Below are positions 40,590 to 51,805 of a stretch of 64,000 nt of DNA, piece by piece (the stretch's first letter is position 1; each line of letters starts with the position of its first letter). A program made the translations under genes and the position numbers. This stretch comes from UBA5189 sp040389445. Lineage in GTDB: Bacteria; Chloroflexota; Limnocylindria; Limnocylindrales; CSP1-4. The stretch spans positions 194,690 to 258,689 of the forward strand of contig JAZJZX010000013.1 in assembly GCA_040389445.1 (NCBI GenBank), in the 5' to 3' direction. The notes below the pieces were generated by a model. The model saw only the letters and a list, made by a program, of their open reading frames with translations. It was not told the origin of the DNA and did not search any database.

Positions 40590-41531
40590 TCAGAGCAGCC
40601 CGGGCGACATTGGCGTGTACCGCTCGAAATCGGCAAAGGGCCTCGACCAGCCGAGAAGGACCGGAAAGCCCTCGATTCGCAGGCCGGCCCGGATCAGCAT
40701 CTCCACCGCTGGAGCGGCTTGTCCGGGGACCCAGATCGCCGAGGCCCCGCGGGGCAGGACCGCATCGAGGAGGTCGGCGACGACGGGCGCCAGATGGGCC
40801 GCGTCACGAACCGCCACGGGCCCGATCCGGCCGACCTCCGAGGTGTATCCGTAGCCGGCGAGCCGGCCGGTGTCGTCGCGGTAGGTGAAGCCGATCCGGC
40901 CCTGTCGCCGGAGGAGGTCGTGATCCGCCGGGTGGTCGAACCCGAGGACCTCCCGGTCGACCGCTGCGAGTTCGGCCAGGAGACCGTGGTCCCGTTCCGC
41001 GGGTGCCGAGTTGTCGAAGCGCCGGGAGGCGAGCCCGATGGGCAGCGGCGGCAGCGCCGCCCGGCGGCGCGGTCGTCCGACGAGGTTGAACATCGGCATG
41101 CGCGCCACCATTCGATGCGATGCGTAGAGCCCGTTGGAGATCGGCTGCGCGGCGTCCGTGGCGACCGCGAGGATCGCGTCGTCCACCGGCAGGATGCGCT
41201 CAAGGAGCGCCCGACCCAGGCCTGCCCGCTGCAGGCCCGGCCGCACGAAGAGCATGGACAGGAACCAGACGCGGCCTCGCCTGGCGGCCGCGGCGAAGGC
41301 GACGAGGGTCTCGTCACCGAGCTCGTCGGGTCGGGTCGCCACCCAGAACAGCTCGGGATCCGTGGCCAGGACATGGGCGTGGAGTTGACGCAGCGTCGCG
41401 TTGTCCGGCGGGATTTCCATCTCGCCGAGCGGGAGCAGATAGTCGTTGAGACCGTCACGCCAGATCTCCTCGCAGGCCGGCAGATCACCGGGAACGGCCC
41501 GTCGGAAGGCGATGTCGGCGAGGCCGCTCAC
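40590..41531 (-). CDS. Tandem GNAT-type acetyltransferase
   Basis: About 313 residues. The first half is a GCN5-related N-acetyltransferase: ADIAFRRAVPGDLPACEEIW, then WFLSMLFVRPGLQRAGLGRALLERI with the acetyl-CoA pyrophosphate loop (R/QxxGxG/A as QRAGLG). The second half (about 195-290) reads like a degenerate GNAT repeat: GFTYRDDTGRLAGYGYTSEVGRIGPVAVRDAAHLAPVVADLL. The substrate is unknown. GTG 41531 overlaps the prfB stop by four bases, so it is coupled to release factor 2. Nearby ribosomal-function genes make a protein or antibiotic substrate imaginable, but nothing in the sequence shows it. Confidence 0.82.
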   Translation of the reverse strand: MSGLADIAFRRAVPGDLPACEEIWRDGLNDYLLPLGEMEIPPDNATLRQLHAHVLATDPELFWVATRPDELGDETLVAFAAAARRGRVWFLSMLFVRPGLQRAGLGRALLERILPVDDAILAVATDAAQPISNGLYASHRMVARMPMFNLVGRPRRRAALPPLPIGLASRRFDNSAPAERDHGLLAELAAVDREVLGFDHPADHDLLRRQGRIGFTYRDDTGRLAGYGYTSEVGRIGPVAVRDAAHLAPVVADLLDAVLPRGASAIWVPGQAAPAVEMLIRAGLRIEGFPVLLGWSRPFADFERYTPMSPGLL

Positions 41532-42656
41532 GCCTGGGGGTCGTCGCCTTCGGCGGATGGCGGACGTCCCGTGGCCAGCCGCTCCAGCTCCGCCTGCATG
41601 AACAGGTCGAGGTCGCCGTCGAGCACGGCGCCGGTGTTCGATGTTTCGTGGCCGGTCCGCAGGTCCTTGACCATCTGATAGGGATGCAGGACGTAGCTGC
41701 GGATCTGGTTGCCCCAGCCCGCGGTCACATGTTCACCCCGAAGCTTCTGCAGCTCCGCCTCGCGTTTCTCGAGCTCGAGCTCGAGCAATCGTGATTTCAG
41801 CACCCGGATGGCGAGTTCGCGGTTCTGGACGGCCGACCGCTCGTTCTGGCAGGTGACCACGATGCCGGTCGGAAGATGCGTGAGCCGGATCGCGGACTCG
41901 GTCTTCTGGACGTGCTGTCCGCCCGCGCCCGACGAGCGAAACGTATCGACCCGGATGTCATCGAAATTCAGGTCGATCTCCACGTCGTCGTCGGCCTCGG
42001 GCATGATCTCTACCAGGGCGAACGTCGTCTGGCGGCGCTTCTGTGCGTCGTACGGGCTGATTCGAACGAGGCGATGGACCCCGCGTTCGGCTCGCAGCCA
42101 GCCGAACGCGTTGCGCCCGGCAACCGTGACCGTGGCGCTCTTGATGCCGGCCTGCTCGCCCTCGGTCACATCGACGACATCGGTCTTGAACCGATGACGC
42201 TCGGCCCAGCGCAGGTACATTCGCAGCAGCATCTCCGCCCAGTCGGTCGCCTCGGTGCCGCCGGCGCCGGCCGAGATCGTCAGCACCGCGTTCTTGGCGT
42301 CGTACTCACCCGAGAACAGCAGCAGGGTGCGCTCGCGCCCGAACACCCTTGCCAGATCGTCGGCTTCGCGCTCGATCTCCTCCTGGAGTTCCTCGTCGGG
42401 TGTTTGCTCGAGCATCCCGAGCAGCTCGAGAAGGTCGTCAACGCGCTTCTCGATCCCCCGCCACAGGATCAGCTCGTCGCGGAGGCCCTCGGCTTCGCGC
42501 AGGATGGATTGGGCGACGCGCTGGTCGTCCCAGAATGCCGGGTCAGCGGCCCTGAGATCGAGCGAGGCGAGGCGGCTCTCCTTGGCCCCGAGGTCAAAGA
42601 CGCCCCGACGTCGACCGGATCCGCTCCGCCAGGTCTCCGATGGACGCTGCGTCCAT
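41528..42656 (-). CDS. prfB: Peptide chain release factor 2 with programmed +1 frameshift
   Basis: RF2 terminates translation at UGA and UAA. Synthesis starts at ATG 42656, reads 20 codons (MDAASIGDLAERI...GRL) and meets an in-frame TGA at 42594-42596. A +1 shift at CTT-TGA-C moves to GAC-CTC-GGG and continues DLGAKESRLASLDLRAADPAFWDDQ through the main body, about 375 residues in total. The catalytic GGQ is in SGAGGQHVQKTESA, and the UGA-recognition region follows the usual order. The shift lets RF2 limit its own synthesis. The start overlaps the upstream Cys-rich gene by one base (TGATG) and the end overlaps the GNAT gene. Confidence 0.95.
42594..42605 (-). promoter_or_regulatory. prfB recoding site CTT-TGA-C
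   Basis: Read on the minus strand: GGG-CGT-CTT-TGA-C. The slippery CTT and the UGA stop followed by C are identical to the classical RF2 site. A G-rich Shine-Dalgarno-like TCGGGG sits three bases before CTT, the position of the stimulatory AGGGGG element. The protein frame continues only after skipping one base. Confidence 0.93.
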
Positions 42657-42880
42657 CAGTTCCGGACCTGGAGGTCCTGGAGCAGGATCGGACGGAGCTC
42701 GATCAGTCGGAGAGCCGACTTGCTCCGTGCGACGACGGGGTTCACGCAGGGGCAGTACCCATTGTGGGGGCAGACGCCACAGTTGCCGTCGCAGTCGAGG
42801 GCGGCGGCATAACTGCAGGACCGACAGTCTCGCTCGCAGGCGATCAGGTCAACGAAACTCGCTTCCTCAGCCTGCTTCAC
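42656..42880 (-). CDS. Small Cys-rich protein translated just ahead of prfB
   Basis: A 74-residue protein starting at GTG 42880 with GAGGG five bases upstream. Residues 14-45 contain eight cysteines in the pattern C-x3-C-x2-C-x7-C-x3-C-x2-C-x5-C-x-C (ACERDCRSCSYAAALDC, then GNCGVCPHNGYCPC). This suggests a Zn or Fe-S site or a metallothionein-like fold. The remainder is helical and charged (ARSKSALRLIELRPILLQDL). No family was recognised. Its stop overlaps the prfB ATG (TGATG), and a good promoter lies 94-122 bases upstream, so it is the first gene of the transcript that carries prfB. The open frame extends back to 42988, but that part lies upstream of the promoter's predicted start site. Confidence 0.65.
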   Translation of the reverse strand: MKQAEEASFVDLIACERDCRSCSYAAALDCDGNCGVCPHNGYCPCVNPVVARSKSALRLIELRPILLQDLQVRN

Positions 42881-42973
42881 AAGTCCCTCTCTCAACACAC
42901 CATTGGGCACGGCGGGCGGGGCGCTGGGTTTGCCGGTAGGACAGGGGGGTCCCGATGCTCGGAAGTTGTGCCG

Positions 42974-43002
42974 AGTATACGTGCGCATGCCGTGCTCGCC
43001 AA
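42974..43002 (-). promoter_or_regulatory. Promoter of the Cys-rich gene-prfB-GNAT unit
   Basis: On the minus strand TTGGCG (43002-42997), 17 bases, TATACT (42979-42974). Start of transcription is expected near 42967, giving an 86-base leader before GTG 42880. It is among the best sigma-70 matches in the window. Confidence 0.7.
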
Positions 43003-43063
43003 GAGGCTAGTCGCGTTTTTCGGCATAAATCTCGATCGGAATCGCAATTCGCGGTGGCATTGG

Positions 43064-43684
43064 CTACGGATTCGTCGGCGATTCCTCGAGAATCAGGTGC
43101 CCGCCGCCCACGAAGTAGATGGCAAGCGCCCCCAGCTCGTGGGCGATCGCCTCCAATCGCCGATCTCGATCGGCATCCACCGGTCCGGTCGTCGTGGGGG
43201 AACCGAGGGCGACGACCCCCTGGTCCGTGGCGATCCGCAGGACCCGAAGCATGTGCGTCCGGTCGCTCACGAAGACGGCGGTCGTGAGTCCGCGACCGCG
43301 GAGGATCTCGCTCACGGCCTCCAGGGATTCCAGGGTCGTGCGTCCGCGGTCCTCGGCCAGGATGACCGAGGCGGGCACGCCGTGTTCCACGGCCCACGCC
43401 CGCGCGGCCGATGCTTCGGTGGTCCGGTCTCCGGCAGCCTTGCCACCGGTGACGATCAGGAGCGGCGCGACGCCCGCCCCGTAGAGATCCACGGCGTGCC
43501 GGAGTCGTGCCTCGAGCACCGGCGACGGTCGCCCGTTGTACTGCGCGGCTCCAAGGACGACGATGGCATCAGCGCGACGCTGCTCGTCACGGGCCCCCTG
43601 TTCCTCGATTCTGAAGACGGTCCACCCGGCCACGAGGGTTGCGCCGAGTAGCACAGCGAGGAGGATGCGCACGAGGTGCGACAC
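43064..43684 (-). CDS. DUF218 (YdcF/SanA-type) membrane-anchored protein
   Basis: About 206 residues. One N-terminal membrane helix (LVRILLAVLLGATLVAGWTVF) is followed by the DUF218 domain. It opens ADAIVVLGAAQYNGRPSPVLEARLRHAVDLY, then LLIVTGGKAAGDRTTEASAARAWAVEHGVP, ILAEDRGRTTLESLEAV and FVSDRTHMLRVLRIA. SanA and ElyC relatives act in envelope integrity and undecaprenyl-phosphate metabolism in Gram-negatives; the reaction is not established. The GTG start lies 38 bases after secA, so it is probably read with it. Confidence 0.85.
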   Translation of the reverse strand: MSHLVRILLAVLLGATLVAGWTVFRIEEQGARDEQRRADAIVVLGAAQYNGRPSPVLEARLRHAVDLYGAGVAPLLIVTGGKAAGDRTTEASAARAWAVEHGVPASVILAEDRGRTTLESLEAVSEILRGRGLTTAVFVSDRTHMLRVLRIATDQGVVALGSPTTTGPVDADRDRRLEAIAHELGALAIYFVGGGHLILEESPTNP

Positions 43685-43722
43685 GAGCTGGTCGCCGGGC
43701 TGCGATCAGGCGTCCGGCCGGA

Positions 43723-46707
<2,985 letters not shown>

Positions 46708-46716
46708 GGCCGATGC

Positions 46717-46722
46717 AGTCTA
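46717..46722 (-). promoter_or_regulatory. -10 box close to the secA start
   Basis: TAGACT on the minus strand, identical to the ssrA -10, ends nine bases before the secA ATG. No convincing -35 was found. It implies an additional promoter for secA inside the prs-secA run and a leader of only two or three bases. Confidence 0.4.
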
Positions 46723-46784
46723 GCCGAGGTGCGCGGGAGTCGAGAGCCACGGCACTCGCGTGGCGTCGTCGTCCCCCTGCCGGA

Positions 46785-47045
46785 TCAGCGGACGAGCGAC
46801 CAGAAACCGGTGCCGTAGCCGACCACCAGCACGCCGAAGGTGGCAGCAGCGAGGAAGAGCCAGAACGCAACCGAACGGCCGACGGTCGTCGGGTTCATCT
46901 CGGTATTGGCGAGTTCGGGCAGGCGGCCCTTGTCGAGGGCCGCACCCCAGCGCGGCGAGCGGAGCTGGCGACGCCAGTCGCGCTCGACGACCGGCCGCGG
47001 CTCCAGGCTGCCCTTGCCGTCCGGTCGATGCAGTTGAAGGCTCAT
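46785..47045 (-). CDS. Small single-pass membrane protein between prs and secA
   Basis: An 86-residue protein. The N-terminal 55 residues are charged (LHRPDGKGSLEPRPVVERDWRRQ, SPRWGAALDKGRLPELANTEMNP), followed by one membrane helix near the C terminus (AFWLFLAAATFGVLVVGYGTG). ATG 47045 overlaps the prs stop (ATGA), so translation is coupled. It was not recognised as a known family. The tail-anchored topology and position just before secA leave room for a secretion or envelope role, without direct support. Confidence 0.65.
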   Translation of the reverse strand: MSLQLHRPDGKGSLEPRPVVERDWRRQLRSPRWGAALDKGRLPELANTEMNPTTVGRSVAFWLFLAAATFGVLVVGYGTGFWSLVR

Positions 47046-48145
47046 CGATCTCCCGCCTTGCTCGCGGCCGCTATGGCCGCCTCCAGTTCAGAGGCATCCG
47101 GATCGTGATCCGGCTCATTTCGAGTATCGAGCTTCCTGGCGACGCCGTCCTCCCAGAGCAGCATCTCCTGCGTGAACTCGACTTCGCTGCTGAACAGCGC
47201 ACCCACGGATTCGCCGCGATGAATTCGCTTGATCGCCTCGCCGATCAGGGGAGCGATCGAGAGCGTCGTGATCTTTGGAATGCGCTTGGCCTGGGGCAGC
47301 GGCACCGTATCCGTCAGCACCACCTCCCGGAGCCCCGATTCGGCGATGCGCTCGACGGCGGGGTGCGACAGGATCCCGTGGGTGGCACAGGCATAGATCT
47401 CGTTGACGCCCTCGCGCTCGAGCGCCCGAACCGTCTCGGTCAAGGTGCCCCCGGTGTCGATCTCGTCGTCCACGATCACGGCCCGACGACCCCGGACGTC
47501 ACCGATGACGTTCATCAGCTCGGCGCGGTCGAGGTTGCCGACCCGCCGTTTCTCGATGATCGCGAGCGGCGCGTCCAGGAACTCGGCGAAGGCCCGGGCG
47601 CGCTTGGCGAACCCAAGGTCGGTGACGACGACGAGATTCTCGAGATGCTTGTGCTTGAAGTAGTTGGACAGGATGTGGACGGCCGTCAGCTCATCGACGG
47701 GGATGTTGAAGAACCCCTGGATCTGACCCTGATGGAGATCCATGGTCAGAATGCGGTCGGCACCGGCGACCGTGATCATGTCCGCGACCAGGCGGGCGGT
47801 GATCGGGACGCGCGGCTGATCCTTCTTGTCCGACCGTCCGTAGCCGTAGTACGGCACGACCGCCGTGATGCGGCCGGCGCTGGCCCGCTTGAAAGCGTCG
47901 ATCATGATCAGCAGTTCCATGATCGCGTCGTTCACCGTGATCGAATCGTCGACCGGCCGACAGGTCGGCTGGACGATGAACACGTCCTTCTCCCGGACGT
48001 TGTCCAGGATCTTGACGAAGATGTTCTCGTTGGCGAACTTGAACACGTCGAGACGCCCGGTCTCGGCACCGAGGTAGCGGGCGATCTTCCGGGCCAGATC
48101 CGGGTTCGAGTTGCCGTGGTAGATCTCGAACTGGTCCGCGTACAC
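47042..48145 (-). CDS. prs: Ribose-phosphate pyrophosphokinase
   Basis: Makes PRPP from ribose 5-phosphate and ATP for nucleotide, His and Trp synthesis; cytosolic. The full PRPP synthase pattern is present: YHGNSNPDLARKIARYLG, ENIFVKILDNVREKDVFIVQPTCRPVDDSI, the flexible loop YYGYGRSDKKDQPRVPITARL, MDLHQGQIQGFF and the PRPP-binding VIVDDEIDTGGTLTETV. A C-terminal acidic/Ala-rich extension of about 40 residues makes it longer (367) than typical enzymes. The GTG start 48145 has AAGGAG nine bases upstream; the gene lies 38 bases after gyrA. Confidence 0.95.
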   Translation of the reverse strand: MYADQFEIYHGNSNPDLARKIARYLGAETGRLDVFKFANENIFVKILDNVREKDVFIVQPTCRPVDDSITVNDAIMELLIMIDAFKRASAGRITAVVPYYGYGRSDKKDQPRVPITARLVADMITVAGADRILTMDLHQGQIQGFFNIPVDELTAVHILSNYFKHKHLENLVVVTDLGFAKRARAFAEFLDAPLAIIEKRRVGNLDRAELMNVIGDVRGRRAVIVDDEIDTGGTLTETVRALEREGVNEIYACATHGILSHPAVERIAESGLREVVLTDTVPLPQAKRIPKITTLSIAPLIGEAIKRIHRGESVGALFSSEVEFTQEMLLWEDGVARKLDTRNEPDHDPDASELEAAIAAASKAGDR

Positions 48146-48183
48146 GGAGGACTCCTTCCGCTCGCCGGGCCGGAACGCGCCGC

Positions 48184-50760
48184 TCAGGCGCCGCGCTCCG
48201 TCGTGGTGCCGCCGCTTGTGGCTGCGCCACCCGCTTCCGGGTCGCCATTGTCGCCGTTGTCGAGGGCTTCCGCCAGTCCCGGGCGGAAGGCGGCAATTCC
48301 GACCACGCCGTCGCCCTCGTTCATCCGCATCACGATGACCCCGCGAGCACCGGACGAGTAGCGGTTGATGCTGCTCAGGTCGGTCCTCACCACCTGGCCG
48401 TGCGCGGAGATCAGGACCAGTTCCTCGTCCAGCTCCGTGACCTGCTGGACGGCCGTCACCATGCCGGTCTTTCGACCCTCGAGCGCGATCAGCCGGACGC
48501 CCTGCCCACCGCGGTGCTTCAGCCGGAACTCGGTGAGGGGCACGCGCTTGCCGTAGCCCGTGTCGGTCAGGACGAGGAGATCGGCGCCGGGCTGAACGAC
48601 GCTCATGGACACGACCCGATCATCGGCCTTCTTGAGCAGCCGGATCCCGATGACCCCGGCCGCGTCTCGGCCCATCGGCCGGACCTCGCTCTCCGCGAAC
48701 CGGGCGAGCATGCCCTGGGCGGTGGCGATGATGACGTCATCCATGCCGGAAGAGACATCGACCCAGGCGAGCTCATCCGATTCGTCGAGCGTGATGGCCC
48801 GAATCCCCGTGGACCGGACCCGCTCGAACTGTTCGAGCGGCGTCTTCTTGACGATGCCCCGGGTCGTGGCCAGCACGAGATAGCTGCCCGGCGCAAACGT
48901 CGGCAGCGTGATGGTGGCCATGGGAACCTCGCCCGATTCCACCTGGACACCGGGCAGGTTGATGATCGGCATGCCCTTCGCCTGGCGGCTCGCGTCGGGA
49001 ATCGAGTGGACCTTGGCGGAGAAGACGCGGCCGCGATTGGTGAAGAACAGCGCCCAGTCGTGCGTGTTCGCGACCAGGAGGTGCTTGACGGCGTCCTCCT
49101 CGCGGGTCGTGTGCCCGATGACCCCCTTGCCGCCGCGCGCCTGGCGTCGGTAGGTCGCGACCGGCTGGCGCTTGATGTACCCACGGCCGCTGATCGTGAT
49201 GACCACGTCCTCGTCGGCGATCAGGTCCTCGTCGGTGAGCTCCCGGGAGGAGTCGTCCTGGACGCGGGTCTTGCGCTCACCGGCATAGCGCTTCTTCAGT
49301 TCCGCGAGTTCGTCCTTGATGATCGCCAGCACTCGTGAGGCGTTGGCCAGGATGTCCTCCAGTTCGGCGATCAGCTGGATCACCTGGAGGTACTCGTCCT
49401 CGATCTTCTTGCGTTCGAGCGCGGCCAGTCGGGCCAGCCGCATGTCCAGAATGGCCTGCGCCTGCCGCTCGCTGAGGTCGAACCCCTTCTCGAGGTTCGT
49501 GCGGGCGGTCTCGGTGTCGGCCGACGCCCGGATCGTCCTGATCACCGCATCGAGGTTGTCGAGTGCCTTCTTGAGGCCCTCGAGGATGTGCGCCCGGTCG
49601 CGTGCCTTGCCGAGATCGAACTCGGTCCGCCGCCGCACGATCTCGCGGCGATGGTCGACGTGGTGCTGGAGAACCGACTTCAGCGAAAGCGTCTGGGGCT
49701 GTCCGTCGACGAGGGCAAGCATGTTCATGTTGAAGGCCATCTGCATCGAGGTGTGCTTGAACAGGTTGTTGAGCACCTTGTGCGGATTGGCGTCGCGCTT
49801 GATCTCGATGTAGATCCGCATCCCGTCGCGGTCCGACTCGTCGCGAAGGTCGGAGATGCCTTCCATCTTCTTGTCCTTGACGAGCTCCGCAATCTTCTCG
49901 AGGAGGCTGGCCTTGTTCACCTGGTAGGGCAACTCGGTGACGATGATCGCCATCCGGTCGCCGCGAACCTCCTCGAAGGCAACCTGCGCGCGCATCACGA
50001 CCCGTCCCCGGCCATGGGCATACATCTGGCGGATCGCGTCGACGGTCTCCCATTCACCGGAGATCAGGTTGCGCTGACGCTCGTAGCGAAAGATCGTCCC
50101 GCCGGTCGGGAAGTCGGGACCGGTGACCAGGGCGGACAGGTCGTCGGAAGTGATCGCGGGGTCCTCGATCAGGGCGATCGCTGCGTCCACGACCTCGCCG
50201 AGGTGGTGCGGCGGGATGTTGGTGGCCATGCCGACCGCGATCCCGGAGCTGCCGTTGATGAGCAGGTTCGGCAGCTTGGCCGGCAGGACCGACGGCTCCT
50301 TCTGGGTGCCGTCGTAGTTCTCGACGTAGTCGACCGTGTCCTTGTCGATGTCGGCCAGCATCTCGGAGGCAATCGCCGTCAGGCGAGCTTCGGTGTACCG
50401 CATGGCGGCCGCGGCGTCGCCGTCGACGGATCCGAAGTTGCCCTGGCCGTCGATGAGCGGATAGCGCATCGAGAAGCCCTGGGCCAGTCGCACGAGAGCG
50501 TCGTACAGGGCGACGTCACCGTGCGGGTGATACTTGCCCATGACCTCGCCGACGATCGCGGCACACTTCCGGAACGAGCTGGTCGCGGAGAGGCCCATCT
50601 CCCCCATCGTGTAGAGGATCCGGCGATGGACCGGCTTCAGGCCGTCGCGGACGTCCGGCAGCGCGCGCGCCACGATGACGCTCATCGCGTAGTCGAGGTA
50701 CGAGACCCGCATCTCGTCCTCGATGCGGATGCCCTTGATGGTGCCGGGATTGTCGGTCAC
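48184..50760 (-). CDS. gyrA: DNA gyrase subunit A, Val at position 83
   Basis: The DNA-cleaving gyrase subunit, 858 residues. It begins MTDNPGTIKGIRIEDEMRVSYLDYAMSVIVARALPDVRDGLKPVHRR. The catalytic Tyr is in AAMRYTEARLT (about 122). The quinolone-resistance region reads YHPHGDVALYDALVR: residue 83, usually Ser, Thr or Ala, is Val. The C-terminal beta-pinwheel includes the gyrase-specific box RRQARGGKGVIG, which separates it from ParC. The end is a short Gly/Thr-rich tail. The GTG start has AAGGAG eleven bases upstream. It works with GyrB, 1.5 kb upstream on the same strand. Confidence 0.97.
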   Translation of the reverse strand: MTDNPGTIKGIRIEDEMRVSYLDYAMSVIVARALPDVRDGLKPVHRRILYTMGEMGLSATSSFRKCAAIVGEVMGKYHPHGDVALYDALVRLAQGFSMRYPLIDGQGNFGSVDGDAAAAMRYTEARLTAIASEMLADIDKDTVDYVENYDGTQKEPSVLPAKLPNLLINGSSGIAVGMATNIPPHHLGEVVDAAIALIEDPAITSDDLSALVTGPDFPTGGTIFRYERQRNLISGEWETVDAIRQMYAHGRGRVVMRAQVAFEEVRGDRMAIIVTELPYQVNKASLLEKIAELVKDKKMEGISDLRDESDRDGMRIYIEIKRDANPHKVLNNLFKHTSMQMAFNMNMLALVDGQPQTLSLKSVLQHHVDHRREIVRRRTEFDLGKARDRAHILEGLKKALDNLDAVIRTIRASADTETARTNLEKGFDLSERQAQAILDMRLARLAALERKKIEDEYLQVIQLIAELEDILANASRVLAIIKDELAELKKRYAGERKTRVQDDSSRELTDEDLIADEDVVITISGRGYIKRQPVATYRRQARGGKGVIGHTTREEDAVKHLLVANTHDWALFFTNRGRVFSAKVHSIPDASRQAKGMPIINLPGVQVESGEVPMATITLPTFAPGSYLVLATTRGIVKKTPLEQFERVRSTGIRAITLDESDELAWVDVSSGMDDVIIATAQGMLARFAESEVRPMGRDAAGVIGIRLLKKADDRVVSMSVVQPGADLLVLTDTGYGKRVPLTEFRLKHRGGQGVRLIALEGRKTGMVTAVQQVTELDEELVLISAHGQVVRTDLSSINRYSSGARGVIVMRMNEGDGVVGIAAFRPGLAEALDNGDNGDPEAGGAATSGGTTTERGA

Positions 50761-50794
50761 TGGTCGGTGGCTCCTTCGGTCGGGTCGGCGACGG

Positions 50795-51805
50795 TCATGT
50801 CAGTGTGGGGTTGGCGAAGGTGCGTCCGAGGCCGGACTCGCCAAATCGGGCGGCTGTCTCGGCGGCCCGCGACGTTGAAGGACTGCCAGCGCGCCTCCGG
50901 ATGCCGTCGATGGCGGCGCGGATTGGTGCGGCCGTGGCCGGATCGAGCTTCGGGAGGACATCGCGGATCACCCACGCCCGGTGGCCGTCGGCGTTTCGGA
51001 CCGAGCGTTCAGCCTCCTGCTCGAGGGCCGCCGTCGTGGCATCGATATCGATCAGGGCCATCGAGCGATACGCCCACGACAGGGATTTCTGGACATCCGG
51101 CTCTGAATCCCCGATGAGTTGTGCAAGGAGCGCCAGGCCACGTTCGGCGATCTCGGGCGTCCGTCCCCGGGTGCGAACGACAAAGGGGATCGTGGCGATG
51201 GTGGAGCCGACCAGCCGGCGCTCCCAGCGCGAAGGGGCGTAGACGAGTTGCTCGAGCTCGGCCCAGCGGTACGGCTCGTCGAGAACGCCCACGCCGATCG
51301 TGCGGGCGAGCGTGTCGACCGTGATCCAGTCGCCCGCCTCGCGGGCCGCGCGACGGAGCACCTGCCAGGTCCGCTCACGCTCGGGCCGAAGGGTCTGAGC
51401 AAGCATGCCGAAGGCAAACCAGCGGGCTTCGAGTTCTCGTTCGCCGAGCAGGTGATCCGCATCCAGCAGCAGTGCTGCCGGCGAGTCGCTGCGTGTCGAC
51501 GCCCTGAATCCCCGCTCGAGCGCCCGGAGCAGCGGGCTTCGAACCCCGTGAGTCGGCCCGATCCCGGGCGCGACGAACTGCTGTTCGGCACGACAGGTCG
51601 GATCGGCCAGCTCAATGAGCGCCGCCCGGAGCGCCGCCGCAAACGCGACCGGGTCCTGAACGTGATCCGAGATGGACCTGCCCAGAATCTGCGCCAGGTC
51701 GAGGTGATCCGCAACGAACGTTCGGGCATGGCCGTCGGCCGCAACCGCCGCTTCAGGGTTGCAGCTGCGGCGGCGGGAGGGGTGGGCAGGAGCCAGGCCG
51801 ATCAC
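50795..51805 (-). CDS. AlkD-like DNA alkylation-repair HEAT protein
   Basis: About 336 residues, largely helical. The central part resembles the DNA_alkylation (AlkC/AlkD) HEAT-like family: LDADHLLGERELEARWFAFGML, DWITVDTLARTIG, WAELEQLVYAPSRWERRLVGSTIATIPFVVRT, and DSEPDVQKSLSWAYRSMALID. These features match AlkD glycosylases, which release positively charged alkyl bases without base flipping. A long N-terminal extension (about 60 residues) is not part of the fold. GTG 51805 overlaps the thioesterase stop by four bases; gyrA starts 34 bases downstream. Enzymatic activity is inferred from family only. Confidence 0.75.
   Translation of the reverse strand: MIGLAPAHPSRRRSCNPEAAVAADGHARTFVADHLDLAQILGRSISDHVQDPVAFAAALRAALIELADPTCRAEQQFVAPGIGPTHGVRSPLLRALERGFRASTRSDSPAALLLDADHLLGERELEARWFAFGMLAQTLRPERERTWQVLRRAAREAGDWITVDTLARTIGVGVLDEPYRWAELEQLVYAPSRWERRLVGSTIATIPFVVRTRGRTPEIAERGLALLAQLIGDSEPDVQKSLSWAYRSMALIDIDATTAALEQEAERSVRNADGHRAWVIRDVLPKLDPATAAPIRAAIDGIRRRAGSPSTSRAAETAARFGESGLGRTFANPTLT

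Noticed and set aside
42656..42988. Longer 110-codon version of the Cys-rich gene starting at 42988
   Set aside because: The extra 36 codons lie across the -10 box and the expected transcript start; GTG 42880 has its own ribosome-binding site.
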